Source: Monomorium pharaonis (Eukaryota; Arthropoda; Insecta; Hymenoptera; Formicidae). Taken from it: 64,000 nucleotides of DNA. The DNA is taken from positions 12,559,821 through 12,623,820 of the forward strand of contig NC_050475.1 in assembly GCF_013373865.1 (NCBI RefSeq), written 5' to 3'. How positions within the stretch are numbered: the stretch's first letter is position 1; each line of letters opens with the position of its first letter. The translations under genes and the position numbers were made by a program. Under the pieces are notes generated by a model. That model worked only from the letters and a program-made list of their open reading frames with translations, was not told where the DNA came from and ran no database searches. Below, in pieces: positions 1 through 11,257 of the stretch.

Positions 1-423
1 TTGCATACAACATAATTAATGTAGTATTAATTTATAATAAATAAAAACGAGAAAAGTATCAAGGTTATTTTTAAGCTTTTCCCTGATATCAATTAAACAA
101 TTTATTTTTAAACATATCAATGACCCAATAAGCACACAATAATTTTTTAATGTTTTTTAAATATTTATTTTTAATTTTTACATTATTAGCGTTTATTGTA
201 CAAATAATATCTATTTAATATTTATTAAACGTTTGTTTTATATTAATTATTTCAAATAATGAATTAGAAAAAATATTTATAAAACGTTAATCTAATTTTT
301 TTAAGTTTATTTAATACTTATAAATTATTATTTTTTTAATTAAAAATAATGATTTAAGAAAATTATTTAAGTAATATTTATTTAATATTAAAAAAATCGT
401 TTAAAACAGTATTTTAAAAAATG
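1..423. other. AT-rich sequence, nothing recognised
   Basis: Very AT-rich, with many short TTTAAT/ATTTAA words. I see no reading frame, RNA gene or inverted-repeat boundary. It ends against the TTAGA-type microsatellite that forms the 3' tail of the next element. Confidence 0.6.
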
Positions 424-2650
424 TATTTAATAGATTAGATTAGATTAGATTTATTTATACTGCATCCCCTTGAAGTTTGCAATCTCAATATCAGGTACAC
501 ATTCCATTATACATAATACAGTTTTTTTTAACTCTACCGGCCTAGCCATTATGCAGCTTCACAACTATCATCACCCTCCCCTTCTCGGCCTCCATCTTTT
601 CTTGACCTATTCCCTGCTATCCCAGCAAATCTATCACAATACATCTCCCTCATCGCGACCTGCCCTTATGCGACCTTACAACTAATATCCCTCCTTTATC
701 TCCACGCCTGCCTCTCTTATTCTACTTCCCCCTGCTCCTCTCTTTTCCCCTTCGTAACCCCTCTACACTCACTTTTTCTCCCTCCTCACCTATTCCCCAT
801 CACTCTCTCTCCATCTCCCCCTTTCTCCATCTCAACTCCACTTCCTATTCTCTACCGATAACCCTTTATTCGAAACCTCCATCCTTTTACCTTTTGCCCT
901 CTCCCTTCTTGCTGTCTCAAAAATCCTCCACCTTATTCTTTTCTTCTCCATCGTCAAATCCTTGTCCACGCCAACCCCCCATATTCCTTTAACCTCCCCC
1001 CTCTTGCCAAAATCTCTTCTCTGCCCTCCTCTCTAAATATCTTTGTAATAAACACCCATCTTTCCTCCTCTCCCCTCCTTTCCTCTAATCTATCTAATTC
1101 TATTCGCCTTCCCAGCGCCCTCTCTATTATACCCTCTACAAACCATTTTCTCACCCCTTTCTACCTCTCTCCACACCATGTTCCTCTCCCTCCTTCTATT
1201 CTCTTCTTCCCTCCTCACTCTCTGCCTTTCTTTCTGCGTAGCCTTTTCCCTCTTGTCAATTCTACTTCTCATCTTCTCCTCCATTTCCTTCTTTCGGTCG
1301 GGTCTCTTCTTCCACTTCTTCTTCCGGCGATCCTCCAGTTCCTTTCTTTCCTTTCTCTCCAGTTCCGTCCTCTTCGTCCTTTCTCTGGCCTCCTTCCGTT
1401 CACTCCTGCTTCTCTTTCTCATCACCTCTCCTCATTCACATTCACCTCCTTTTTTTCCTATCTTCTTCGTTCTCTTCTCTGCATTTCCCATATCTTTCTC
1501 GTCTTCTACCCTTTTCATCCTGATCTTCCTTCTTCTCTCTTCTTCCCACTTGCTCTTCTCCTTCTTTTCCACCACTCTCCACCACTCCTCCATCATCTCC
1601 TTCGCTGTCTTTCCCGTCTTCTCCATCTTCTCCCTTTTTTTCACTCCATTCCATCTCCTCGTTCACTCTCTCTACCTGCTTCTCCGGGCTCTCCGCTCCT
1701 GTCTTCCATCTACTCTCCTGTCCGTTTCTCTTCTGCCTATGTTCTATCTCCTTTTCTTCTCCTTCTCTCCTGCTTCCTTTCCAAGAATCTCCTCTCTTTC
1801 TCACCGTCCATTCCGGCCCTTCTTTTTATTCCTTCCTCCAACACTTTCACTCTCCGTCTCTTCCACTCGCCTTCTACTTTCTGTCATCTTACCTTCTTCT
1901 ACACTATTCTCCTCCCTCTCGTCTCCCTCCTCCTTCTTCTCACTCACTACTTGCCTCCTCCAGCTACTCTCCTTCTCGTCGTCAGCTTCCCCTCCTCCTG
2001 CCTTTGTGCTCCTATCCCTTTTTTTATCTACGCTCTCCATCCTTTTGTCTCCTCTTTCCGCCTTCTTTTTTTCCTCGTGTTCTGCCTTCCGCTCTTCTTC
2101 CACTTTCTTCTCCTTCACCGCATCATTCTTTTTTCTCGCTCTTCCCTTTTCAGCTTTTCCTCTGCTTCTTTCTTTTTCATACAACACTTTCCATAGTCTC
2201 GTCATCTCTAGTTAACACTCCCTAATCCCTCTTAATTCCTCCTTTATCTCCTTCAAATCTCCACTTGCTATTTTATAATTACCCACTTCCTCTTCTTTGT
2301 TCCTCCCTTTTCTCTTGTCACTACTCGCGTGTTTTGTGCCCGCTTTCTTCTTAATCACCATTATTCTAACTCTCTTACCATGTGGCAATTCTCACTCCTC
2401 GATCTCGATACTTCGATCCGTATCCCTGCATCGTTCTTTGCGCCATTCACCTTCCTCCAGTACCTATATCGATGTATCGAGATCCCACTCCACCACTGTG
2501 CCCTCTTTCGGATCGACTTTTCATACTCTCAGGTGCTTCTTTATATTGTAATACGCAGACAACCTGGCTATCTTAATACGAGGCCCCCTTTTAAAGACAC
2601 TTCTGGAGTTCACGCAGAAAGCGTTGAGAAGTGATACTGCAGGACCGGTT
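424..2650 (-). mobile_element. R1-like non-LTR retrotransposon, ORF1-only copy
   Basis: The plus strand is almost pure pyrimidine for 1.6 kb, so the minus strand is a purine-rich coding region like the related element at 14-19 kb. Read on the minus strand there is a leader of about 290 bp, a lysine/glutamate-rich ORF1, a 3' untranslated part of about 350 bp and a 3' tail of four to five TTAGA-type units at 424-450. No endonuclease or reverse transcriptase lies between ORF1 and the tail. The copy is therefore either internally deleted or a non-autonomous ORF1-only derivative. The 5' limit near 2650 is uncertain. Confidence 0.65.
800..2361 (-). pseudogene. Decayed ORF1 (charged coiled-coil protein) of the non-LTR element
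   Basis: A minus-strand ATG at 2361 opens a frame beginning MVIKKKAGTK. It runs into long stretches dominated by K, E and R, as in a coiled-coil nucleic-acid-binding ORF1 protein. The first frame is cut by a stop just before 2205; further pieces follow at 2205-1801, 1804-1442, 1425-1090 and 1154-954, so the gene carries several stops and frameshifts. The last recognisable part (about 1000-860) has a VDKDL-type segment followed by a basic stretch, resembling the C-terminal part of ORF1 in related insect elements. No zinc knuckles were seen. The long plus-strand frame opposite is an artefact of base composition. Confidence 0.6.
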
Positions 2651-2709
2651 TGTCGGAACCCATTAATGACCGTGCTCGTGATATTCACTCGCAGGTACAA
2701 AGATGAACC

Positions 2710-2996
2710 TGTTGTGAGTGTGCAGCACTCACACAGAGAATAGCGCGAGCGATAAGAGTGTCAAGTGACACCTCGCGCGATGACATTGTCCGGCCTTTAC
2801 ACCGGACGTCGCACCGGGCACTCGGTTGCCATTCAATTGCCACCCGATTGCCACTCAAAATCTCTTGATTTCCGGTGGAATGTACATAGCCAGCAATTGC
2901 TGGCTAAGCAAGTGCACTGGCCAAAGGCCCGTGACCGCGGGAGAAACCCCCTAGCAAAGCCAAAAAGCGGTGGATATAAACGCCGCAAAAAAGAGA
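2710..2996 (+). mobile_element. LTR fragment (U3 to TATA box), relative of the LTR at 32850
   Basis: It begins TGTTGTGAGTG, as the solo LTR at 32850 begins TGTTATGAGTG, and keeps the same order of landmarks. These are a near-palindrome containing GCAATTGC followed by CTAAGCAA, and then a TATA-like GGATATAAAC at 2971 (GGATATATAAAC in the other copy). The rest of the LTR is missing. The short frame across it has no known counterpart. Confidence 0.5.
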
Positions 2997-3039
2997 ATGA
3001 GCAGGCTCATTATTAATCGATTAAGCGACAAACCTATGT

Positions 3040-4690
3040 CGCTCAACGTAACACTTTGTTATACTTATTATTATGGGTTTTCTAAACAACAACTGATTGT
3101 GAAAATTGTAACCGAGTTGCAACAAATACATCTCTTTGTTATAACTCTCGACGTTATCTCTTCAATATCTGATCCCGAGGAGTCAACGGCAGCGATCCCG
3201 TACTGTGTCCCGAGACCAGGAGCATTTTGGAGAACAAAATTAGTTTTGGCTGAATCGGTTAAATATCTGAGATTAATCTTGAATAAGAAGCTGACATGGA
3301 GAGAACATCTTGAAAAGCTGTAAGAGTGTGTGCTCTTACCTTTGAATGTGTAAAAGAACATGGCCAGACATGGGATCTGAAACCGAAAATAATGTATTGG
3401 ATCTATACGACGATATTTAGACCCAGGCTGCTATACGCGTCCATCGTGTAGTGGCCAAGAGTGCTAAACAAAACCTCCAGGTTAGCACTAAAGCATGTCA
3501 GGGTTCTGGTTAAGGGAGGCTCTGGGAGCCATACGGACTACGTCAGTAGCAGCGATGGGAGTGTTGCTTGGCATTGAATCGCTTGGTCAGGTGGTAGCTG
3601 CGGCGGTGGCGGCTTATCGCCTGAAGTGTAAATCGAGGTGGAAGACAGGAGTCTCACACACAAAACTTCCTGGAGAAATACTGTTAGACATTTCTGCAAA
3701 TGGACAAGATAAGAAGTCGGTAACTCGTGCCTTTAAGAGGAGGTACAAGATAAATTTTCCTAGCCGTGGAGAGTGGGACAGCTCTAAGGGTCCTGTCCCT
3801 TGGGTCGAGGACATTTGTTTTACAGATGGCACCAGAACGGACATGGGGTCCAGACTTGGTCTTTACTGTTAGTGCGATGAGTCAAAGATAATTGTTCCGT
3901 TTGATGAATACGATACGGTTTTTACGTACGGTAGCTATTATGAGATATGATTAGAATCTATTGGAATCCAATAGGGTAGAAAGGTGCATCAGAATCTGCT
4001 CGAACAGTCAAGCGGTGCTTAAGGTGTTGGAGGGTCTAAAAGTCAACTCATGGCTGGGACTGCAAGTATGTACTGAATGAGTTACCGAAGGACAATAATG
4101 TTAGTCTGGGTTCCCAATTCCCATTCAGGGATCAAGAGTAATAAAACGGCTGATCTACTTGCAAAGGAACAAGGTTGGTGGGACCGGCTGTTGGAATCTC
4201 TTTTTGTCTGAGCAGGAGGATGATCAAGATCTGGCTCCGGGAGATAAGGTACCAGCTGTGGTACTAAAGAAAGGAAACGGAGGTTAAATGCAGACAGGCC
4301 AGAGTTCTGTTAGGCGAGTGTCCTGATAAGGGTCTGGCTAGAAGCATAAGATCTCTGAGCAGAAAGGACGCCAGGCTCACTAAGCAGGTGTTGACGGGCC
4401 ATGGCCTTAATTACCACCTGAATAAACTGAGCTGTAGCGATATGCCCGATTGCAGATTTTGCGGAAAATAAGAAGAAACAAGCCTCCACATTCTTAGGTA
4501 CTGTCTAGTACTGGTCGGACGAAGGACATGCCTGGGATCAAATATTCTGGAACTAGATCAGGTTGGACAACTGCCTGTGCAAGATTTGCTCCGCTTTTAG
4601 AAAAGAGCAGGGCCTTTCTGAAGGCAGCGGGGAGGCACAATAAACTCGGTTTGAGTTCCAGAGGTAGGGCCTCATTTAAGGATCACCCTC
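3040..4690 (+). pseudogene. Decayed ORF2 C-terminal part (reverse transcriptase end and RNase H) of a non-LTR element
   Basis: Three-frame reading gives a broken C-terminal ORF2. Near 3255-3315 there is a late reverse-transcriptase segment (VKYLRLILNKKLTWREHL). Around 3495-3870 comes the linker, followed by an RNase H start with FTDGTRTDMGS (normally FTDGS..GSGAG). Near 4130-4160 there is a segment resembling the ADLLAKE motif, and near 4440-4520 a PDCRFCGK-type cysteine/histidine segment with HILRYC-like residues. Stops and frameshifts are scattered throughout, so it is not functional. The endonuclease and catalytic reverse-transcriptase core are absent; the copy is 5'-truncated, as is usual for LINEs. 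Clade assignment (jockey/R1 group) is tentative. Confidence 0.7.
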
Positions 4691-4719
4691 AATCTATTAT
4701 TATGATTATTGTTATTATT

Positions 4720-5035
4720 ATTGTCTATTTAGACGGTACAGATAAAGTTATTAAAACTATATGTATTTGTTTAGACAAAACTGGTAAAATTAATAATACT
4801 TGAATTGTCTATTACGGTACTGGTAAAATTAATAATTCCTGAAGCGTTTATTTAAACGGTACAATTATTAAAATTAGGTGCGTTTATTTAGATGGTACTG
4901 GTAAAATTAATAATTGAAGCGTCTATTTAGACGGCATTAATAAAATTAATAATTCCTGAAGCGTCTATTTAGACGGTACTGATAAAATTAATAATACCTG
5001 CTGCGTCTATTTAAACGGTACTGATAAAATTACTA
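4720..5035 (+). repeat. About 8 tandem copies of a roughly 42-bp unit
   Basis: Each unit has the form GCGTCTATTTAGACGGTACT followed by an AT-rich part like GATAAAATTAATAATTCCTG. The start of each unit is itself a short palindrome, GTCTATTTAGAC or GTTTATTTAAAC. The array abuts the end of the ORF2 remnant and could be the 3' terminal repeat of that element. Confidence 0.75.
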
Positions 5036-5551
5036 CTACATTGGTATGCATATGTACATACATTTCCAATACATGTACGTTCTAAGCTGATGGTAATACG
5101 GTACAAAATTAAAAATATTGATAATTTACCGACAGGATCGGTTATCGACATTTCTAATTGCGTTGTGACGGCGCTGGGATACCAGCGAAGTTCGCTCTTT
5201 GCTTTAGCATCTCCTTAAGAAAGGATTCTGGTTTATAAAGTTTAAAAAAAGTTTTATAAATTTTTTAAATACACAAATGTGCAATAAGTTTTTTCAAAAC
5301 TTTGACGATACTTTACTACATATTTAAATAATACAAAAAAAATTTTGGTCGGTAATTGTTGTTAAATGGCGTCGTGATAAATCCGTGACGAAAGTGCCTT
5401 GCCATTGTACAGCGGGAAATGTGCAGTCCGCAATTTTTATCTGAAACAAAAATACAAAAGGATTTTTAATATTTATATAATTCTATCGTTAATAAACCTA
5501 AAAAATAAAAAATAATGTAAAATTATAATTTTTTTAGTATTTTAAACAAAA
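5036..5551. other. AT-rich sequence, nothing recognised
   Basis: No coding or RNA signature was seen. Short runs of A/T and one slightly GC-richer patch (5150-5220) are present. Confidence 0.5.
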
Positions 5552-5893
5552 AAGGGCGATAGTTCCGAAAACGAACAATCTCTGATTTAGTTCAAATTTT
5601 GGAAATGTTTCTTTTAGCGAAAAAAAACATGCAAGGATTTTTGGCGACTCGAAAAAATTTTTTTTAATGTCGGTAAGTAGGAAATCCATAATTTGTAAAC
5701 AAAAATTTAAATGTGTGTGTATGTGTGTGTAACCACAGCGAAAAAATGTCTTTGTTTACATTTTTTATGGGTGTACTTGTAAAATAAGTAAGTGTTAACA
5801 CCATTACCATACACATATTTATATAGGCATAAACCATGAAAATGGTAGAAACCATGAAAAGACCATAAAAATCATAATTTTTTTTATTTATAA

Positions 5894-5937
5894 AGTCGCA
5901 AACCCATGTAATGCAGAAAATGCTTTGCGCGCGCGCG

Positions 5938-6008
<71 letters not shown>

Positions 6009-6091
6009 GGGGGGTGCAAGGGAGGCCTTTGGCCCCTCTCCCGCACCCACTTCGTCGGTATGGGTGTCCTGAGAAGTCGCAACCCATGTGG
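5894..6091 (+). repeat. Foldback-type central module, copy 1
   Basis: It starts AGTCGCAAACCCATG and ends AGTCGCAACCCATGTGG in the same orientation. Between them are AATGCTTTGC, a GC run, a CA run of about 58 bp and a G/C-rich part with the palindrome GGCCTTTGGCCCC and CGCACCCACTTCG. Sequence just beyond it (ACAGTACAAGCGTGGACG, 6095-6112) matches the foldback element at 51592-53435 (near 53184). Confidence 0.75.
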
Positions 6092-6365
6092 TACAGTACA
6101 AGCGTGGACGCCGATTCGCTCTGTAAGCGTAGGGGCGGAAGAATGTGAGTGAACCTTTTTTTATATCAATTATTATTGATATAAAAAGAATTAAATTGCA
6201 TAATCACTATTTTCTATCTTAATTTTTAGAATATATATATTTTATATCACTTAATAATACATGAAATGGATCTCTTTCCATTCTTTTCACTCTATACCGC
6301 CACAAATATTCACACATATAATCTATTAACGTATCTTCTCTAATGCCACCTCTACTTAAACGAGC

Positions 6366-7252
6366 TCATAAACCACGCCACGATGACTCGATAGTTTGCG
6401 TGTAAGCTCCGGTTTCCGGATTCACAAATTTCTTCGAATGATTAACGATTTTGTGTATATAACCATATTTTCTTAAATCCACGTATCCCTTCCAACAATT
6501 AGTATGAATTTCTGTACCTACTGCTACATGCTTTTGTATTAGTGATAAAAGTGTATCTTTATCTCGTTTATTTTCGACACACATTTCCAAATGAAACTTG
6601 TGTCCTCCGCGTTATATCATACCTGAATATATAAATAATTTTAATATTAAAATAAGAATTAGTATAAACACAAATCAGTACAATTTTAAAAACTAATTTT
6701 TTAAAGTATATTCCTTCTATTACAACTAAAAAACTACCTAATATCCACGATCCTTCACGAAAACGTCCTTTTTGAAATTTCTTCCGACCAATTTTACATT
6801 CGACAATTTCTACAATTATTCCACGACCACCGATTAATCCTTTCGTTTCATATTCCCTATCGAGAGCTATAGTGCAAACTTCTCTGCAGAACGAAAATCT
6901 GTCTGCAATTGTTTCACGAGAAATTGTCTCATTATCAATGAGACTACATTTCGTTTGTTCAAAAGAAAATTGCCATGCAAGAGCATATATTATTAATATG
7001 CAACTTTCAAGACTAATTTGACGTTTGAACGTTTGTATTGTGTGCTGCTGTTATGGAATGATTATATTTTCCAGATTTGAAACACCGAAAATATCTTAAA
7101 TTTTCACTTCTATTGACATAAACCATTTTTTTCTTATGTTTTGTACATTATTTTTCCGTAGAAATTAATTCCATTTCCTTAAGCCAATCAATCGTTGCTT
7201 TGTGATTACTTAACTTTTTTGAAAGACAAAATAAATTTATACGATTAGACAT
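6366..7252 (-). pseudogene. Merlin transposase, inactivated
   Basis: The minus-strand start region (7252 downward) reads NRINLFCLSKKLS...IDWLKEMELI. Further on are an IVEIVECKIGRKKFQKGRFRE segment near 6800 and, at 6590-6366, a block ending GYIHKIVNHSKKFV and TQTIESSWRGL, characteristic of the ISXO2/IS1595-like DDE domain. The usual acidic residue of the IVEIDE motif appears as V, and that of the IHTDCW motif appears as N. Two catalytic positions are therefore lost, besides several stops and frameshifts. A stretch of about 110 bp at 6605-6715 may be an intron or an insertion. Confidence 0.8.
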
Positions 7253-7349
7253 TTTCGAATTTATACTTAGTTGAAAGACACGTCTGTATACAGCACTTGT
7301 TATCAGTCAACTAGTAAGAAATGTAAACAAAGACATTTCTTCGCTGTGG

Positions 7350-7423
<74 letters not shown>

Positions 7424-7582
7424 TTAAATTTTTGCCTACAAATTATGGATTTCCTACTTACCGACATTAAAAAAAAATTTTAAGTCGCCAAAAATCCTTC
7501 TCGCATATGTTTTTTTCGTTAAAAGAAACCTATTTCCAAAATTTGACTAAATCAGAGATTATTTGTTTTCGGAACTACAGCC

Positions 7583-8876
7583 CAAAAAAGTGACGATTTT
7601 GGAAAAAAAGTTTCTCTGTTTTTATGAAATAAAACAATTGTTTAAATTAATATTTTCACAAATGTTTTAAGTTTATTTAAGATAGTTGACAATACTTTAA
7701 TTAACACTTTGAAGAAACTTGATTTATTAATTAGTTTTTTTGGTATCTCTCTCGCAAATTTGCAAAAAGTATGAAAATGACATCTCGAGAAAAACGGGTA
7801 AAATTTGCAGTACAAAAAGATATCATTTATTGGTAACTTACCGCTATTCTAGTTAATCAGCTATACCAGGGCCATACATTAAACCTTCAGCTTCCTCGAA
7901 AAATTGATTATTTTCCATTTGCTAAAGTCTATGAGCCAATTGAATCTCTTTAGTCGTGCTGCTTTGGCGCCGCTTCTGCCTCGTAATTTACTGTGCATCA
8001 TAATTATCAAATATTTTGCACTGTTGGCCAATGTTAATTTTCAATAACTGTATCATCAACAAGATAGCAACATATCCTTCGTTAAAGATGTCTGCAGCTA
8101 TGTAGGCGATTTGTACAATTTTAAACCCCGAATTCAAATGTTTTAGAGTGATACGCAACATCATTGAGTTAAAACTTTGTTAGTATTTTGTGTGTACGTG
8201 TCTAAATTTCTAGTCAAAAGCTCTTTATTTGAAAGATTTTTGTATATTAGGAGGTGTTTTTTGACGTTGAACGGCGGAACGCGTGGCTCGCTCCGACTAG
8301 GCACTTGTATACCTATGTGACGCTGTCTCATGACTCACTTTCTATTCTATAATTTCTGAAATACTTCGAGTTGAACTCTAAAATTTCACGAGTATATTCT
8401 TGAATAGTTTTACTATATTTTTACTATCGATTAAGGCAAAAAAAAGTTTCGAAAATTTTGACCTCATAAACCAGAATCTCCCCTTAAAGTCGATAAAATT
8501 GGAGCTTCAAAAATGCCTGTTTCTTAATACATATATTAACTATAAGTTAATGTATGTAAATGGTGGAAAAACTATATTTGTAAGGTATGTGCGTGTGTAC
8601 CTACGTGGTGTGTTATATACATGCATGCGCGCATAGCGTGTTACATTTAACATGGATAGAAATTGAATTTTCTCTTCAAGTCACGACGGATAGGATTCCG
8701 ACAGATCGTTAAAAATTCTATCTGTTTTAACTATTTTAATAGAAATTTTTATTAAGGCTAAACAAGATTCAGCATATGGCAGGAAATGGTATATAAAAAG
8801 CTGCAACGCAAATAATCACGGTTCAACTACAACAGTGAATACTACTTCATTGAATACTTATAATGCGCTACACGCG
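7583..8876. other. No gene recognised
   Basis: AT-rich, with a slightly GC-richer segment at 8255-8340. The frame at 8400-8636 resembles nothing I know and lies in unremarkable sequence. Confidence 0.5.
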
Positions 8877-8946
8877 CGTGTATACAACACGCACACGCGC
8901 GCGCGCGCACACACACACACACACACGCGCGCGCGCGCACGCACAT
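8877..8946. repeat. Compound (CG)n(CA)n(CG)n microsatellite
   Basis: Alternating purine-pyrimidine tract flanked by short ACGCGCGTGTA-type palindromes. Such sequence can adopt left-handed DNA. Confidence 0.85.
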
Positions 8947-9273
8947 ATATTATAAATATAGTTTTCCAACCATTTATATCATACAAAGAATATGTTTGAT
9001 TCGTAAATACATTTATAATTAGAAAAGCAATTTACGACATTTCTACTGTTTTTAACATTTTTGTGTTGTGAATTGGTATAATGCAATATAAAAAGCAAAA
9101 GTATATTTTGTATTATTCTCTAAAGACTATAATATTTTAATAATATATCTGCAAAAAATTGCAGGAATATTCTAGAATATTGCAAGAATATTTTTTTAAA
9201 ATGAACATAGAAATATTGCTACAAGTTTTCAGAAATAATTTATAAATTATTTTAACCTTGTACAATAATATTC

Positions 9274-9705
9274 CTACAATGTTGCAGCAATATTTCGCAG
9301 CAATTGTAAGAGTTGTAAGTTTTTATTTACTTCTTGATCTTTTGCATTATCCTTCTGATCTTTTGTATTCTCCATTTTAATTGTCTTAAGTTTCTCGTCC
9401 AGAGTTTTTAGTTTATCCATTTTCTGGATACTACGTTCTAATTGATATTTAGCTATTGTTTGTGCCAATGATCCCAGCTCTCCTTTCATCGCGGCACTAA
9501 ACGCTGCCTATTTATAAAAAAAATTTTTGTTAAACAAACGTAATGATTTTGTACAGAAATTGTTTGCAAATTCTTACATCTCGTCGCCTCTTAGCATCAT
9601 TAGTTCCTATCGGATCTGTTTCTGTCTGAGGACCGAGTTCAATTAACACCTGAAAGTCGGCATGTTGACCTAATCGAAAACCTATACCAAGTTTGGAATC
9701 GGTTC
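9274..9705 (-). CDS. Last two exons of an unrecognised gene
   Basis: Two minus-strand open segments are joined by plausible splice sites. Exon A (9705-9578) follows a pyrimidine-poor TTTACAG acceptor and ends in CGAGAT before GTAAGA. Exon B (9507-9274) follows ATAAATAG and runs to a stop. Joined in phase they read ...DAKRRRD-AAFSAAMKGELG..., with no stop over about 120 residues. The first part contains GIGFRLGQHADFQVLIELG; the second is a lysine/glutamine-rich helical, probably coiled-coil, tail. The incoming phase requires an upstream exon that I could not find in the AT-rich sequence above 9720. I do not recognise the family. It may be a host gene fragment or a transposon gene. Confidence 0.4.
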
Positions 9706-9722
9706 CTGTAAACATTTATTAA

Positions 9723-9727
<5 letters not shown>

Positions 9728-9758
<31 letters not shown>

Positions 9759-9772
9759 ACATATATATATCT
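9728..9772. repeat. (TA)n microsatellite
   Basis: About 40 bp of alternating TA with a few interruptions, just upstream of exon A of the two-exon frame. Confidence 0.85.
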
Positions 9773-10304
9773 ATATATCCACAAATTAAAGAATCTCTTA
9801 TTTTGCCTTTCAAAAGTAGGCAACTCTCAAGAATGTGTAACTTGTCAATGATTGTAATGAAATAAGCAAAAAGTATTTTATAGTTTAAAATCTCTACTTT
9901 GCAAATCGTTAAATAATGGTTTTAACGATTCTCACAAAACTACATCGCTATAAATGGACATCAATCAAATATAAAACTACTTTACAAATTTTGCAAAGTT
10001 CTATAGTGTAAATTAAATTTCACACAAATTTTTGACAGTTTACTGCTTAAAAAAAAACTTTATTTTTGATTTGCGTACTAACTTTTTAGATAAGAACTCA
10101 TACAGAAAAAAGCATTATTTTAATACACTTTTAATATGTAATATATTTTGTCAATTGTGAATGTAATTAAAAAAATCTTTAATTCTTTATTTAATTTATA
10201 TAACAAATAGTAATATTTAAAAAAATTAATGTTAAAAATAATACTATTTCAATATTGAAATAAACAATTCCTTTTTTCGTCAACAAAGCTGGCTAACATA
10301 TTTA

Positions 10305-10570
10305 TTTTATAAAATTTTAATCACAACGTTTTGATTTAAAATTCAAATCCTTTTCGAGTGACAAAAATAAATCAGTTCGAGGTTACAGAGTAACGAAAAA
10401 ATCATCGCAGAAACAAAGCAAGTCTGTGCTAACAGATTATGAATTTAAGCACTGAAAGAAGAAAAAATTGAGCAACAATGTTTAATAGCTGTAGACTCAC
10501 GAACTTACGAGTTTCAGGAATCAATAAGATGATGTATTACATTAAAATGTAAAAACTAGAACATTTAAAT
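10305..10570 (+). repeat. Dispersed repeat, inverted partner of 38995-39255
   Basis: The reverse complement of 39255-38995 follows this segment over about 260 bp (for example TTTTGATTTAAAATTCA, AGAAACAAAGCAA and AATAGCTGTA in the same order). Neither copy has a clear reading frame or termini. It is an unnamed interspersed repeat. Confidence 0.65.
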
Positions 10571-10875
10571 AATCAATATTTGTCATAAATTAAAAGTACA
10601 TTTTACAACTGACATTATATTAAAACAATCATTTAACAAGGATGAAGTGATCATGGGTGGGAAACTTCTATACGAATGTGTAACTATGTTTGTCATGTTA
10701 GTACTGTATATTTGCCTAAATGGCGACTATGTCGTTTTTGTGACGTCACATTAGAAAGTATGGTCAAATATTTTAAAATATTTCGTGCACACAAATAGTT
10801 TTATCGCACGATTATTTTTTGGCAACGTCAAAGAAATTGAATCCAATCTTCTGTATTCGAGTCGATACAATAGAT

Positions 10876-11025
10876 TGTACAGAGTGAGTCCCAGATGCGC
10901 ACAGTAATAAACGGAAACAGCAGGCTGAGTGAAACGGACACAGTAACAAACGGACATAGACCAGACGGACACAGTAACAAACGGACACAGACCAGACGGA
11001 CACAGTAACAAACGGACATAGTAAT
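10876..11025 (+). repeat. Half-array of 15/16-bp words (foldback arm)
   Basis: After GAGTCCCAGATGCGCACAG come alternating words ACGGACACAGTAACAA and ACGGACACAGACCAG. They are the same words, and the same end sequence, as in the arms at 11570-11668 and 11896-12140 and at 22330-22556. Only one arm is present here. Confidence 0.75.
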
Positions 11026-11113
11026 AAAGGAAATGTTTTAATATCTTCGCCGATTTTGAGAATAAATGTAATCATCAGGCAAAAAATGTAAATGACATGC
11101 TCTGTATTTCCTT

Positions 11114-11257
11114 CCTGCACAGTACAAAATATCGCAATATCCATCAAATATCCGAGGGATATCGCAGTAACTGTAGGACATCCATGGGATTGCAATATGT
11201 CCAATTGGATATCTCGATAACCTGGGGATATCCTCAGGATAAAGTGTGCTGTGTGGG
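11114..11257. mobile_element. Short CCC...GGG-type element (stock 'b' words)
   Basis: The ends are CCTGCACAGTAC and ATAAAGTGTGCTGTGTGGG. The interior repeats words such as GGATATC, GGACATCC and ATATCC. It is flanked by TT on both sides, and the other arm of the surrounding palindrome shows the uninterrupted site with one TT. The right end is nearly identical to that of the 1256-bp element at 46849-48104, of which this is a 144-bp miniature. Confidence 0.8.

Larger units (their letters stand above)
5552..7582 (-). mobile_element. Merlin (IS1016/ISXO2-like) DNA transposon, decayed
   Basis: Long inverted ends bracket a Merlin transposase remnant. The left arm (about 5552-5765) begins GGGCGATAGTTCCGAAAAC. 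The right arm (about 7312-7582) ends in the matching inverse, with TTTTCGGAACTACAGCCC. Both arms contain an ATTTAAA...(GT/CA)n...CACAGCG segment, so the dinucleotide tract is part of the terminal repeat and has expanded to about 70 bp on the right. A-runs flank both ends and obscure the target duplication. A central-loop module of the foldback family (5894-6091) is inserted in the left half. Confidence 0.75.

Noticed and set aside
424..450. Possible telomeric repeat
   Set aside because: The unit is TTAGA, not TTAGG, only four to five copies, and it is explained as the 3' tail of a non-LTR element.
1178..2215. 345-codon plus-strand open frame of serine, leucine and phenylalanine
   Set aside because: It is the complement of a purine-rich, lysine/glutamate-rich ORF1; openness follows from base composition and the opposite strand carries the recognisable gene.
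5664..7483. Open frames across (CA)n/(GT)n tracts (also near 11500-11860, 45213-45533 and 63053-63397)
   Set aside because: Dinucleotide repeats lack stop codons in all frames and create artificial frames.
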